From the NCBI GenBank assembly GCA_038131365.1, contig JAYPPH010000004.1, forward strand, positions 1-54,798: a stretch of DNA of 54,798 nt, written 5' to 3'. Origin of the DNA: Marisalimonas marina. Lineage in GTDB: Bacteria; Pseudomonadota; Alphaproteobacteria; Puniceispirillales; Marisalimonadaceae. This document shows positions 33,361 to 42,696 of the stretch, in pieces. How positions within the stretch are numbered: the first letter of the stretch is position 1; each line of letters begins with the position of its first letter. The notes beneath the pieces were generated by a model, which saw only the letters and a list, made by a program, of their open reading frames with translations, was not told where the DNA came from and made no database searches. A program made the position numbers and the translations under genes.

Positions 33361-34608
33361 TTATGGTTGAATTAGAACTGCTCGAAAATCATTAACGTTC
33401 GTTAGTGTTGGTTTAGTAAATATTAAATCATCAATTTTTTCGAAGAAAGAATAAGAGTCATTATTATCCAAAAATTTTTGAGGCTGTAGATTTTTCAATT
33501 TTGCTTTTTTTAGAGTTTGATCGGATATAAATGCTCCAGCGTTATCTTCTACGCCATCTATCCCATCTGTATCAATTGAAAGAGCTGTTATACCATTAGC
33601 CCCTTTTAAATGGATTGCCATTGACAACATGAACTCTGTATTTCTTCCACCTTTTCCGTTTCCTTTGACTGTGACAGTTGTCTCACCGCCAGATAAAAGT
33701 AATATGGGATGTTCTAAAAGAGTATCTCCAAATTTCTTTTCTTTTTTTATTTTAATGGCTAATTCTGCCATTTTTTTTCCTTCTAATCTTGCTTCACCTT
33801 CTAGGGTGTCTGATATAATTATCGGTTTGAAGCCTAATTTTTCAGCTTCATTGTAAGCGCTTTTCAAGGCCATCATTGGGCTTGCTATCATATAAGTTGG
33901 AGAATTTAAAATTTTAGGAAGTTGGTTTTTAATAATAACTTCTTTTAAATTTTCATTAATATGAATTTTGTAATCATTTAAAATTTTTATAGCATCGTTA
34001 TTAGAGCCAGTTGCTTGTATAGTTGGTCCTGATCCTATATAAGAAGGATCATCTCCTGGAATATCAGAAATCATATATGTTGTTAATTTTGCAGGATAAA
34101 TTACTTCAGCAAGACGACCACCTTTAATTTTAGAAAAAGCTCTTCTGACTATATTCATTTTATCAATAGGCGCTCCAGAAATAAGAAGCTCTTTATTAAT
34201 ACGTTGTTTTTCTACAAAATTAATTCCATCTGCTGGCAATGTTAGTAAAGATGATGCACCACCAGATATAAGAAATACCACATGGTCATTCACATCAGAT
34301 TTTTTTGCTAATTCAAAAAGTTTTTTTGTAGCTGATAATCCAATATCATCTGGTTCTGGATGTGAAGCCTCAATGACTTCTATAAATTTAGTTTTGGTGC
34401 TATGTCCATATCTTGTAATAACCATACCTTCAAGAGGCCCGTCATAACTTTCCTCAAACGCTTTTGCCATGCTTGCAGCAGCTTTGCCAGCTCCAATAAC
34501 TAATAACTTTCCATTAGGTTTTGATGGTAGATTTTTAAATTTACCATTTGGCAAAGCAGCTTTTAAAGCGCTATTCATGATAAGTTTTAGAGTGTCATTT
34601 TCATTCAT
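33361..34608 (-). CDS. Glycerate kinase, MOFRL family (TtuD/GckA-like)
   Basis: A 415 aa protein with the N-terminal kinase domain (LLVIGAGKAAASMAKAFEE, EASHPEPDDIGLSATKKLFEL, VFLISGGASSLLTLPADGI) and the C-terminal MOFRL domain (ILLLSGGETTVTVKGNGKGGRNTEFMLSMAIH, SIDTDGIDGVEDNAGAFI). It phosphorylates D-glycerate, normally to 2-phosphoglycerate; some members were called hydroxypyruvate reductase. Possible sources of glycerate in this window are glucosylglycerate phosphorolysis (40292-42064) and tartrate-type catabolism (24177-25247). It is monocistronic on the minus strand. Confidence 0.88.
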   Translation of the reverse strand: MNENDTLKLIMNSALKAALPNGKFKNLPSKPNGKLLVIGAGKAAASMAKAFEESYDGPLEGMVITRYGHSTKTKFIEVIEASHPEPDDIGLSATKKLFELAKKSDVNDHVVFLISGGASSLLTLPADGINFVEKQRINKELLISGAPIDKMNIVRRAFSKIKGGRLAEVIYPAKLTTYMISDIPGDDPSYIGSGPTIQATGSNNDAIKILNDYKIHINENLKEVIIKNQLPKILNSPTYMIASPMMALKSAYNEAEKLGFKPIIISDTLEGEARLEGKKMAELAIKIKKEKKFGDTLLEHPILLLSGGETTVTVKGNGKGGRNTEFMLSMAIHLKGANGITALSIDTDGIDGVEDNAGAFISDQTLKKAKLKNLQPQKFLDNNDSYSFFEKIDDLIFTKPTLTNVNDFRAVLIQP

Positions 34609-34705
34609 AACAATTTTGACCTATGGTAATTATATAAAGATTGAACTAGCAAATTTATATATTCAATACTAAATTAATCTATACAAAATATTTCATAGGA
34701 ACAAA

Positions 34706-35491
34706 ATGTCTATTATCGAAAATAAAGTTATTGGTAACACGTTATTACTTACAATTAATAACGCTTCAAAAAGAAATTCTATGATTAAGGGGTTTCATGA
34801 TGAATTTCAAAAATCAATTATAGATGCTGAAGAGAATGCAAATATATTTTCAATTGTGGTCAATGGTGCAGGTGATTTTTTTTGTGCTGGAGGAGATTTA
34901 AATGCACTCCAAACCAGACGAACTATGACAGAAGAGCAGAGGTATGAAACTTTAAGTCAATTAAATGGAACAATAAATTCAATATTCAATTGCTCAAAGC
35001 CAATTATCGCTGCAGTAGAAGGTGGTGCAGCTGGAGCTGGTGTTTCTTTAGCAATGGCGTGCGATATGGTAATCATGAGTGAGCATAGTTTCTTTTCACT
35101 TGCATATGTTAAAATAGGTTTAACTCCTGATGGAGCTGCTACTAAATTTTTATCTGAAACTATGCCAAGACAAATGCTAGCCGAAATGGCAATGCTGGGA
35201 GGGAAAATAGATGCCTCTAGACTTTATCAAATTGGTGCAATTAATGGAATTTCACAAAAAGGGAATGCTATGCAAACGGCGATAGAATTGTCTAAAAATT
35301 TTGAAAAGCTTCCTCAAAACTCACTTGCAAGAATTAAGAAACTAACAAGACATGCTTATGGTAATAATTTTGAAGGCCAATTAAAGCTGGAAACAGATTT
35401 TATGGTTGTTTCTCAAGGAGATAGTGAAAGTATTGAAGGAATTGACGCTTTTTTAGAAAAAAGAGCACCTGATTATAAAAAATTGAGATAA
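34706..35491 (+). CDS. Enoyl-CoA hydratase/isomerase family protein
   Basis: Crotonase-fold enzyme, 261 aa. The first oxyanion segment is VNGAGDFFCAGGDLNAL and the second is AAVEGGAAGAGVSLAMACDMVIMSE, with SLAYVKIGLTPDGAATKFL after it. The second catalytic Glu position of classic hydratases is replaced by Asp or a small residue (LTPDGAA), so this may be an isomerase or another crotonase activity rather than a true hydratase. An AGGAACA RBS precedes the ATG. The lytic transglycosylase gene follows on the same strand. Confidence 0.85.
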   Translation: MSIIENKVIGNTLLLTINNASKRNSMIKGFHDEFQKSIIDAEENANIFSIVVNGAGDFFCAGGDLNALQTRRTMTEEQRYETLSQLNGTINSIFNCSKPIIAAVEGGAAGAGVSLAMACDMVIMSEHSFFSLAYVKIGLTPDGAATKFLSETMPRQMLAEMAMLGGKIDASRLYQIGAINGISQKGNAMQTAIELSKNFEKLPQNSLARIKKLTRHAYGNNFEGQLKLETDFMVVSQGDSESIEGIDAFLEKRAPDYKKLR

Positions 35492-35526
35492 CAATCCCTC
35501 TGGCATGTTGATTGCTTAAGTCAGGC

Positions 35527-36219
35527 ATGACTTTTTTGCAACAAATTAAATATTCAGTAATATCAATTTTTGTTATTTTCAATTGTACATTTGTAAATGC
35601 CAATGAAAATTTTGATACTTGTGATAATACAATCAAAAAAATTGAAACCCAGACTGATATCCCAAATGGTTTACTACATGCAATTGGTAAAGTTGAGTCA
35701 GGTAGGTTCTTAAATAATAATAATCATGTTATTTGGCCATGGACTGTAAATCATGCAGGCAAAAGTTTATTTTTTAATACAAAAAGGCAAATGGAAAAAT
35801 ATGTTTTAAAAAATGTAATGGAAAATGACCATAATATTGATGTTGGATGTATGCAAATTAATTTAAAGTGGCATAAAAACTATTTCAAAAAAATTAATGA
35901 CATGTTTGCCTTAGAGCCCAATATATCTTACGCGGCATCTTTTTTAATACAATTAAAAAACAGGCATGGTTCCTGGGATAAAGCTATAAAACATTATCAT
36001 TCTTCAGATCCTGAAAAAAATAAACCTTACTTTGAAAAAGTAAAAAGTTTTTGGAAAAATAAAGAAACATTTCAAATCGTTAAAAATTCAAAAAAATCTA
36101 ATAGCCTAAAATCTAATAGTGTTGTGATTTCTGATATAATTCAAAAAACTCAACCTTATTTATATGAGAGAATTGATAAGGTAAAATTTTTTAGAAAAAT
36201 ATTTGCTCAGAATAATTAA
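35527..36219 (+). CDS. Lytic transglycosylase (SLT domain) with signal peptide
   Basis: A 230 aa exported protein. The signal peptide is at about residues 1-25 (QQIKYSVISIFVIFNCTFVNA), and an SLT-type lysozyme-like domain follows with catalytic Glu in AIGKVESGRF, then DVGCMQINLKWH and NISYAASFLIQLKNRHGSWDKAIKHYHS. It cleaves peptidoglycan glycan strands with 1,6-anhydroMurNAc formation. The frame opens at a TTG at 35512, but the ATG at 35527 gives a proper signal peptide start. The Lys/Ser-rich C-terminal 50 residues are outside the domain. Confidence 0.86.
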   Translation: MTFLQQIKYSVISIFVIFNCTFVNANENFDTCDNTIKKIETQTDIPNGLLHAIGKVESGRFLNNNNHVIWPWTVNHAGKSLFFNTKRQMEKYVLKNVMENDHNIDVGCMQINLKWHKNYFKKINDMFALEPNISYAASFLIQLKNRHGSWDKAIKHYHSSDPEKNKPYFEKVKSFWKNKETFQIVKNSKKSNSLKSNSVVISDIIQKTQPYLYERIDKVKFFRKIFAQNN

Positions 36220-36285
36220 TTTATTGATTAAAATTTAAAAAAGTAAATAGTTATAGTTATCAATCTTAATTATGAGGCTATGAGT

Positions 36286-36957
36286 ATGAATGTAAAAGAA
36301 GCCTTTACATCTAGAAGATCTGTCAGAAGATTTTTGCCCAAAACAGTTCCTATTGAAAAAATTAACAATATTTTGGAATGTGCTACATTCGCTCCAAGTG
36401 GTCATAATATTCAACCATGGCATGTTTATGTGGTTCAGGGAAAAAAGAAAGAAGCCATTACTAATTCTATTTTAGAATCTATAAAAGATGGTTCAGCAAA
36501 ATCATTTAAACAAGAATTTGATTATTATCCAACTGAATGGTTTGAGCCATTTATATCTAGAAGAAGAGCTGTAGGTTTTGAATTATATAAATTACTAAAT
36601 ATTAGTAAAGATGACTACGAAGCTAGAGATAAACAAATGCAAGAAAATTTCCACTTTTTTGGGGCTCCGGTAGGAATGTTTATAACTATGGATAAAAGAT
36701 TAGCTACTGGAACTTTTATGGATGTAGGAATGTTTATCCAAAGTATTTTAGTTGGGGCTAGAGGAGAGGGACTTCATTCTTGCGGTCAAGTAGCTTTTAC
36801 AAAATTTCATTCATTAATTGCAGACCAACTCAATTTTAAAGAAAATGAAATGTTAGTTTGTGGAGTCTCAATTGGATATGAAGATACTAATGCGCCAGAA
36901 AATGCTTTAAGAGTTGAAAAACTTAATTATAAAGATTTTACGACTTTTTATTCTTAA
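36286..36957 (+). CDS. Nitroreductase family protein
   Basis: FMN-dependent NAD(P)H oxidoreductase, 223 aa. The N-terminal FMN-binding motif is FTSRRSVRRFLPKTVP, followed by CATFAPSGHNIQPWHVYVV; the GMFIQSILVGARGEGLHSCGQVAF block and C-terminal LVCGVSIGYED complete the fold. Two ATGs compete (36280 and 36286); GAGG at 36274-36277 is only two bases from the first but eight from the second, so 36286 is chosen. The substrate (nitroaromatic, quinone or other) is unknown. It precedes the MFS transporter gene by 27 bp. Confidence 0.9.
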   Translation: MNVKEAFTSRRSVRRFLPKTVPIEKINNILECATFAPSGHNIQPWHVYVVQGKKKEAITNSILESIKDGSAKSFKQEFDYYPTEWFEPFISRRRAVGFELYKLLNISKDDYEARDKQMQENFHFFGAPVGMFITMDKRLATGTFMDVGMFIQSILVGARGEGLHSCGQVAFTKFHSLIADQLNFKENEMLVCGVSIGYEDTNAPENALRVEKLNYKDFTTFYS

Positions 36958-36984
36958 TCATTTAATTACTTTGATTTTACAGTT

Positions 36985-38214
36985 ATGAAAATAATTAATC
37001 TTGATAGTTCCAAAAGTTATACAATACCTGACTTATATCTAAATATAGGTCATTTCCTAGATCACTTTATGATGTTAATTTTTGCCAAAGCGGCATTCGA
37101 TGCAGGTAGAGAATTTGGCTTATCTTATGAAGAAATTATTGTTTATGGAACTTTGGGAGTTGTATTATTTGGTGCAGCAGCTCCACTAGCTGGTTGGTTG
37201 GCAGATAAATTTTCAAGAGCGATATTAATTTCTATATATCCACTAGGTTTATCTTTAGGGGCTTTTTTAGCAGCTATGTCTGAATCTACAGATATGTTGG
37301 GAATATCTTTAGGTGTTTTGGGTTTCTTTGCTGCTATTTATCATCCTGTAGGGATTGCTATGCTAATTAAAAGGCCAGGAAAAGTTGGTTTAAGAATAGG
37401 GGTTAATGGTGTTTGGGGGAATATGGGCGTTGCTGTAGCACCTATATTAACTGGTTTTTTGATTGCATATAGTGACTGGAGATTGGCATTTATTGTGCCT
37501 GCAATCTTGTGTCTAATGTTTGGAATTTCACAATTTTTTGCATTTAAAGAATCAGATGATCCTGTTCTTGTAAAGAAAAGTTCAAATGATAGAAATAAAA
37601 CAGAAACAGTAATGTCGTCTAATTGGCAAACAGTCTTAATTTGTCTAAGTATTGTTACTCTCTCAGGAGGTTTTATATTTGGGTCTTTAACTTTCCTTAT
37701 ACCAAGATTATTCGAAGTTAATATGTTACAGATATCTAATGATGTTGCCATTACTGGTTTGTTAGCTGGTTTTGTTTATGCTGTGGCCTCTTTTTCTCAA
37801 ATTGGAACTGGCTGGTTAGTAGACAAGATACCTCCAAAATTTGTTTTAGCAGCAATGGGTTTAGGCCAATTAATCTTTATTTATTTTGCAAGTATTTCAT
37901 TTAATTATGACTTGTTATTTATAATGCTCGTGGCAATGATTTTCGTTTTTGGTCAGGTTCCTATTACAGACGCAATTTTAGTTAAATATGTTAAAGATAG
38001 CTGGAGGGGTAGGGTTCTTTCAATAAAGTTTATGATAAATTTATGTGCAGGAGCAAGTGTCTTACCGGTAACATCTTTTTTACTCCAAAATGGCTATAAT
38101 TTTTCATTTATTCTTGAGTCTCTAGCTTTGATATCTATAGCTATAATTATATCAGGATTACTTTTGCCTAATAAACAACCAAACATTGAGTTGGCCAAAC
38201 AAAAATCTTTATAA
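36985..38214 (+). CDS. MFS transporter, fosmidomycin-resistance/Fsr-like
   Basis: A 409 aa protein with about twelve transmembrane helices. The loop 2-3 motif GWLADKFSRAILIS fits MFS motif A, and a central cytoplasmic loop (about residues 185-210) separates the halves. The N-terminal NIGHFLDHFMMLIFAKAAF and the FFAAIYHPVGIAMLIK segment resemble Fsr-type transporters. Substrate unknown. It lies 29 bp upstream of the glucosylglycerate genes on the same strand, so export or uptake of a related solute is possible but unproven. Confidence 0.82.
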   Translation: MKIINLDSSKSYTIPDLYLNIGHFLDHFMMLIFAKAAFDAGREFGLSYEEIIVYGTLGVVLFGAAAPLAGWLADKFSRAILISIYPLGLSLGAFLAAMSESTDMLGISLGVLGFFAAIYHPVGIAMLIKRPGKVGLRIGVNGVWGNMGVAVAPILTGFLIAYSDWRLAFIVPAILCLMFGISQFFAFKESDDPVLVKKSSNDRNKTETVMSSNWQTVLICLSIVTLSGGFIFGSLTFLIPRLFEVNMLQISNDVAITGLLAGFVYAVASFSQIGTGWLVDKIPPKFVLAAMGLGQLIFIYFASISFNYDLLFIMLVAMIFVFGQVPITDAILVKYVKDSWRGRVLSIKFMINLCAGASVLPVTSFLLQNGYNFSFILESLALISIAIIISGLLLPNKQPNIELAKQKSL

Positions 38215-38243
38215 AAATTGATTATTTTGTATAAATTTTCATC

Positions 38244-39068
38244 ATGAATACAAATAATATAATGATTTTTACTGACTTAGATGGTTCTTTACTAAATCAT
38301 AATAATTTTGATTTTAAAAAAATTAAAAGCTTTATATTACAGTGTCTCTCAATCGGTATTAAGATAATCCCTAATTCTAGTAAGACAAAAAATGAAATTG
38401 ATTTTTTTTGTAACCAGCTCGGCAAAAGATTACCTTACATTGTAGAAAATGGTTCTGCCATTCATAACCTTGATATTGTTAGTTCTGATTTTAAAGAAGT
38501 TAATAATTCACTGATTTTTAGTCGAACCGTTGAAGAAATTTTAGAAATCATAATGAAGGAAGTTCCTAAACATTTAATAGATAAATGTTCATTCATTAAA
38601 GATATGAATAGAAAAATGCAAAAGCAGATTTTAGGTTTAAGTGAAGAATTTATACCACTTGCTCTTAACAGAGATTACTCAATACCTTTTACGTTTAATG
38701 GCTCTGATCAAATTATTAATGAATTTAAATTAATTTTAGAGAGATTGGATTTAAAATTACATGAAGGTGGAAGAGTTTTTAACATAAGTGATAATTGCTC
38801 TAAGGGTAGTGCAATGAAAACTTTAGTTAGTAAAATCAAAAAAGATATTTCATTAAATCCTTATATTATTGTAGTTGGCGATAGTCCAAATGACATCTCT
38901 ATGCTTGAAGAAGCCAATCAACCATGTGTGGTGCCATTACCAAATAAATGTAATTTAAAAGATCTTAAATTTAATAACATTTTAAGAGCAAAGCAGTGTG
39001 CTCCAGAAGGTTGGGAAGAAGTCATACGATTGTCATTAAAAAAAATAGATATTAATTTGATGGGTTAA
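38244..39068 (+). CDS. HAD-IIB phosphatase, mannosyl/glucosyl-3-phosphoglycerate phosphatase type
   Basis: A 274 aa HAD-superfamily phosphatase. Motif I is FTDLDGSLLNH (D12 nucleophile, D14 acid/base), motif II is IIPNSSKTKNEI, and motif IV is VVGDSPNDISMLEEAN. The HAD-IIB cap and PYIVENGSAI sequence match mannosyl-3-phosphoglycerate phosphatases (MPGP). Because the next gene is a glucosyl-3-phosphoglycerate synthase, the expected reaction is dephosphorylation of glucosyl-3-phosphoglycerate to glucosylglycerate. The synthase gene starts 4 bp later. Confidence 0.87.
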   Translation: MNTNNIMIFTDLDGSLLNHNNFDFKKIKSFILQCLSIGIKIIPNSSKTKNEIDFFCNQLGKRLPYIVENGSAIHNLDIVSSDFKEVNNSLIFSRTVEEILEIIMKEVPKHLIDKCSFIKDMNRKMQKQILGLSEEFIPLALNRDYSIPFTFNGSDQIINEFKLILERLDLKLHEGGRVFNISDNCSKGSAMKTLVSKIKKDISLNPYIIVVGDSPNDISMLEEANQPCVVPLPNKCNLKDLKFNNILRAKQCAPEGWEEVIRLSLKKIDINLMG

Positions 39069-39072
39069 AAAT

Positions 39073-40311
39073 ATGGGTAGTTTTTATCAAAATGGAATTG
39101 TAGCAAATTTACACGATTTTTCTTATGGAAGATCAGGTAATGATAATTATCAAAAGTTAGAAAAAGAGCTAATAGAGTTTTCAAACACAAACCCAATGGA
39201 GTTAATCCTCCCTTGTTTGTTTTCTGAAATAAAAGGAAAAGCACTGCCTAATATTATCGATGAAATAAATAAAACAAGATTTTTAAATCATGTTGTTATC
39301 GGTTTAGACAGGGCGAATAAAGAAGAATATAAGAGCGCATTTAAATTTTTTACTAAGTTGAAGACTCCTTTTTCTGTTTTATGGAATGATGGACCTAGGC
39401 TTATGGAGCTTGATAAAGAACTTTCTGAAAAAGGCTTATCTCCTCGTGAGTTTGGTAAGGGCAGAAATGTCTGGTATTGCATAGGGATGACATTAGCCAG
39501 AGGACAAGCTGAGTCAATCGCGTTACATGATTGCGATATATTAACATATGAAAAATCAATGTTAGCTAAGTTATTTTATCCTGTAGCAAACCCGTTTTTT
39601 AATTTTCAATTTTGTAAGGGTTATTATCCAAGGGTTGCTGATGGAAAAATGAATGGAAGGGTCTCTCGATTATTAGTGTTTCCTCTACTTTTAGCAATGG
39701 AAAAAACTATTGGAAGAAGTGAGTATTTAGATTTTATGAAGTCTTTTCGCTATCCATTGGCAGGTGAGTTCTCATTTACAAAAAATTTATTACCAGAACT
39801 AAGAATTCCCTCTGATTGGGGTTTGGAAATTGGTGTCCTTTCTGAAATGCAAAGAAATCATTCCAGTAATAAAATTTGTCAAGTAGACTTAGCTCAAACC
39901 TATGACCACAAGCACCAAGATTTATCAGAGAATAATGACAATGCTGGTCTATCTAGGATGTCTATTGATATTACAAAAGCATTGATTAGGAAGCTTGCAA
40001 CACAAGGAAACATCTTCAGCCTAGAGACTTTTAGAAGTATTAAAGCTACATATTATCGTGCTGCACTAGATATGATTGATATATATAGAAGTGATGCAAG
40101 GATGAACGGTTTATCATTTGACTCTCATATTGAAGAAAAAGCTGTTGAGCTTTTTGCTTTAAATATTATGAAAGCGGGGGAGTCATTTTTTGAAAACCCT
40201 ATGGAAACACCTTTTATACCTACATGGAATAGAGTTTTGAGTGCTATCCCTGATTTTCTAGAAAGGTTTAAAAAATCAGTTGAATTAGATAATGCAGAAC
40301 TCACAAAATAA
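39073..40311 (+). CDS. gpgS: Glucosyl-3-phosphoglycerate synthase (GT81)
   Basis: A 412 aa GT-A retaining glycosyltransferase that joins glucose from a nucleotide sugar to 3-phosphoglycerate. The N-terminal block is LILPCLFSEIKGKALPNIIDEI, the acceptor region includes GKGRNVWYCIGM, and the DxD-type metal site is in ALHDCDILTYEKSM. The RYPLAGEFSF and SDWGLEIGVLSEMQR motifs, the latter contributing a His/Glu active-site pair, are characteristic of GpgS/MpgS of family GT81. The first step of synthesis of the compatible solute glucosylglycerate. Its stop codon lies within the start of the phosphorylase gene (20 bp overlap). Confidence 0.9.
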   Translation: MGSFYQNGIVANLHDFSYGRSGNDNYQKLEKELIEFSNTNPMELILPCLFSEIKGKALPNIIDEINKTRFLNHVVIGLDRANKEEYKSAFKFFTKLKTPFSVLWNDGPRLMELDKELSEKGLSPREFGKGRNVWYCIGMTLARGQAESIALHDCDILTYEKSMLAKLFYPVANPFFNFQFCKGYYPRVADGKMNGRVSRLLVFPLLLAMEKTIGRSEYLDFMKSFRYPLAGEFSFTKNLLPELRIPSDWGLEIGVLSEMQRNHSSNKICQVDLAQTYDHKHQDLSENNDNAGLSRMSIDITKALIRKLATQGNIFSLETFRSIKATYYRAALDMIDIYRSDARMNGLSFDSHIEEKAVELFALNIMKAGESFFENPMETPFIPTWNRVLSAIPDFLERFKKSVELDNAELTK

Positions 40312-42064
40312 ATCAAATAACTCTATTAATTTAGATATCTTAAAAAGACTAAGATATATATATGGGTCAATAATTACTGAAGAAAAAACACTAGGTTATG
40401 CAAAACAAATTAATGAGTTGATTTATAATTATAAATCAAAGAGTTCTTTTGAAAAAAAATCTGAGTCTTGGTCTGAAGATACAATTTTACTCATAACATA
40501 CGCTGACAATATTAATAAAGGTGTCAGTGGAAAAACATTAGAAGACTTCACTTTATTTTATAAAAAATATTTTTCAAATTTCATTGATACTATTCATTTT
40601 TTACCATTTTTTACGTCAAGCAGTGATGGTGGTTTTTCAGTGAAAAATCATGAAGAAATAGATCCTGTTTTTGGTAGTTGGGAAGATATTAAAAAAATAT
40701 CCCAAAACACTAATATTATGACAGATTTAGTCCTAAATCATGCCTCTTCACAGGGAAAATGGTTTGAAAATTTTATTGATAACAAAGACCCAGGACAAGA
40801 TTATTTTTTCACTGTAGATGAAAGTTATGATTGTTCTAAAGTTATTAGGCCAAGAGATCATAATCTTCTAAAAGATGTTAAGTTTAAAAATGGTAGTAAA
40901 ACTCTATGGTGTACATTTAGTTATGACCAAATTGACTTAAACTTTAAAAACCCTGATGTTTTATTAGAGTTTATTAAACTAATAATTAAATTCTCAAGTT
41001 ATGGGATCAAAATATTTAGGCTAGATGCTGTGGCCTTTATCTGGAAAGAGACTGGAACTACTTGTCTTAACTTACCAGAAACACATGAAATAATTAAATT
41101 ACTTAGAGATATAGTGGATCAGCTTGATGAAAATATTGTTATAGTAACAGAAACAAATTTACCTAAGAATGAAAACCTCAGTTATTTTGGTAAAAATGAT
41201 GAAGCTCATTGGATATATAATTTTCCACTACCGCCACTGATTATTTATACATTTTTATTTGAAGACTCCTCGCCCATTACCAAATGGAGTATGAAAATGC
41301 CTCCTGCACAATTTGGAAATGCATACCTTAATTTCATAGCCAGTCATGATGGTATAGGCATGAGACCTGCCGAGGGAGTTTTGTCTGATAACGAGATTGA
41401 TAATATGCTTGTACGTTTAAAAAAGAATGGTAGCGAGTTTTCAATGAGAAAAGTACAAGCGGATGAAGATAAGGTATATGAGGCAAATATATCTTTATTT
41501 AGTGCGCTTGAATTTACAGACAATGATAATTCAGGAGCCTTCGCTTTAAAAAGATTTATTGCTTCACACTGTATTATTCTGGCTATTGAAGGTGTGCCTG
41601 CTTTTTATTTTAATTCATTTTTTGCAACTAAAAATGATAAAGCATCATACTCAAAAAATGGCATTAAACGAGATCTTAATAGGCATAAATGGAATTATTC
41701 AGATTTAGTTTCACGAATTAATAATGGTGATTCACTAGAAAATAAATGTTTTTCTATTTTAAAAGAATTAATACACATACGAAAGTCTCAGCCTGCATTC
41801 CATCCTAACGCAACTCAATTTACTTTGAATATAGATAAAAGTATTTTTTCAGTTTGGAGACAAAGTAGAGATAGAAAACAAAGTATCTTTGCAATTACAA
41901 ATGTTACCTCATCAAAATTTATTTTGAACACTAATATGATAAATTTAATTGATGATGAAAAATGGTTCGATTTATTAAACCCTGAGACTAATTTTCAAGA
42001 TAATGAACAAATTGAACTAAAACCATACCAAACTATTTGGATAACAAATTTTAAATCTGAATAA
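40292..42064 (+). CDS. GH13_18 phosphorylase, probably glucosylglycerate phosphorylase
   Basis: A 590 aa alpha-amylase-fold enzyme of the sucrose-phosphorylase subfamily. The nucleophile is D245 (FRLDAVAF), the acid/base is E287 (VTETNLP) and the transition-state stabiliser is D353 (SHDGIG). The N-terminal ITYADN and DPVFGSWEDI motifs also fit. GH13_18 includes phosphorylases for sucrose, glucosylglycerol and glucosylglycerate. The operon with gpgS and its phosphatase points to phosphorolysis of glucosylglycerate to glucose-1-phosphate and glycerate (inference from context). Its last 70 bp overlap the convergent ureG extension. Confidence 0.85.
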   Translation: MQNSQNKSNNSINLDILKRLRYIYGSIITEEKTLGYAKQINELIYNYKSKSSFEKKSESWSEDTILLITYADNINKGVSGKTLEDFTLFYKKYFSNFIDTIHFLPFFTSSSDGGFSVKNHEEIDPVFGSWEDIKKISQNTNIMTDLVLNHASSQGKWFENFIDNKDPGQDYFFTVDESYDCSKVIRPRDHNLLKDVKFKNGSKTLWCTFSYDQIDLNFKNPDVLLEFIKLIIKFSSYGIKIFRLDAVAFIWKETGTTCLNLPETHEIIKLLRDIVDQLDENIVIVTETNLPKNENLSYFGKNDEAHWIYNFPLPPLIIYTFLFEDSSPITKWSMKMPPAQFGNAYLNFIASHDGIGMRPAEGVLSDNEIDNMLVRLKKNGSEFSMRKVQADEDKVYEANISLFSALEFTDNDNSGAFALKRFIASHCIILAIEGVPAFYFNSFFATKNDKASYSKNGIKRDLNRHKWNYSDLVSRINNGDSLENKCFSILKELIHIRKSQPAFHPNATQFTLNIDKSIFSVWRQSRDRKQSIFAITNVTSSKFILNTNMINLIDDEKWFDLLNPETNFQDNEQIELKPYQTIWITNFKSE

Positions 42065-42696
42065 TCAATTGTTTTAAAATTATAGTGTAATCCACCCTTA
42101 TCATTTAAAAAAGCTGAAATTTTTTCTATTCCCTCGTTATTTTTCATTTGGCCAAATACATAGGGCAGGGAGTTTCTAGCTTGCTCAACATCTTTCTTCA
42201 TAAGCGTAAGATCTACACCCACATATGGAGCTAAATCTGTTTTATTTATTAAAAGTAGATCTGATCGTGTGATGGCAGGACCTCCTTTTCTAGGAATATC
42301 AGCTCCCATTCCAACATCAATAACGTATATCGATAAGTCGACTAACTCTGGACTAAAAGTTGCAGCTAGATTATCTCCTCCCGATTCAATTAAAATCAAA
42401 TCTAAATCAGGAAATTTTTCTTTTAATTCGTCAACAGCAAGTAAGTTTATAGAAGCATCTTCTCTAATAGCTGTATGAGGGCACCCCCCGGTTTCTACAC
42501 CTTTAATTCTCTCTAAGGGAAGGGCTTGTGCTTTCATAAGATATTCTGCGTCTTCTGTGGTGTAAATATCATTAGAAATTACTGCCATTGAAATTTTTTT
42601 AGATAAGTTCTTACATAGAGCTTCTGTTAGACTTGTTTTTCCAGCGCCAACTGGACCACCAATACCAACTTTGAGAGGACCGTATTTATTAATCAT
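41995..42696 (-). CDS. ureG: Urease accessory GTPase UreG, with a 30-residue C-terminal extension
   Basis: GTPase that drives nickel delivery into urease. P-loop GIGGPVGAGKTSL (about residues 11-23), the nickel-binding ETGGCPHTAIRED motif, LIESGGDNLAATFSPELVD and the guanine-specific NKTDLAPYVGVDL. UreG proteins normally end near residue 205, after a segment like EKISAFLNDKGGL. Here the frame continues 30 residues (204-233) of unrelated sequence that is antisense to the 3' end of the GH13 gene, so the native stop was apparently lost. Its start overlaps ureF by four bases (ATGA). Confidence 0.95.
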   Translation of the reverse strand: MINKYGPLKVGIGGPVGAGKTSLTEALCKNLSKKISMAVISNDIYTTEDAEYLMKAQALPLERIKGVETGGCPHTAIREDASINLLAVDELKEKFPDLDLILIESGGDNLAATFSPELVDLSIYVIDVGMGADIPRKGGPAITRSDLLLINKTDLAPYVGVDLTLMKKDVEQARNSLPYVFGQMKNNEGIEKISAFLNDKGGLHYNFKTIDYSDLKFVIQIVWYGFSSICSLS

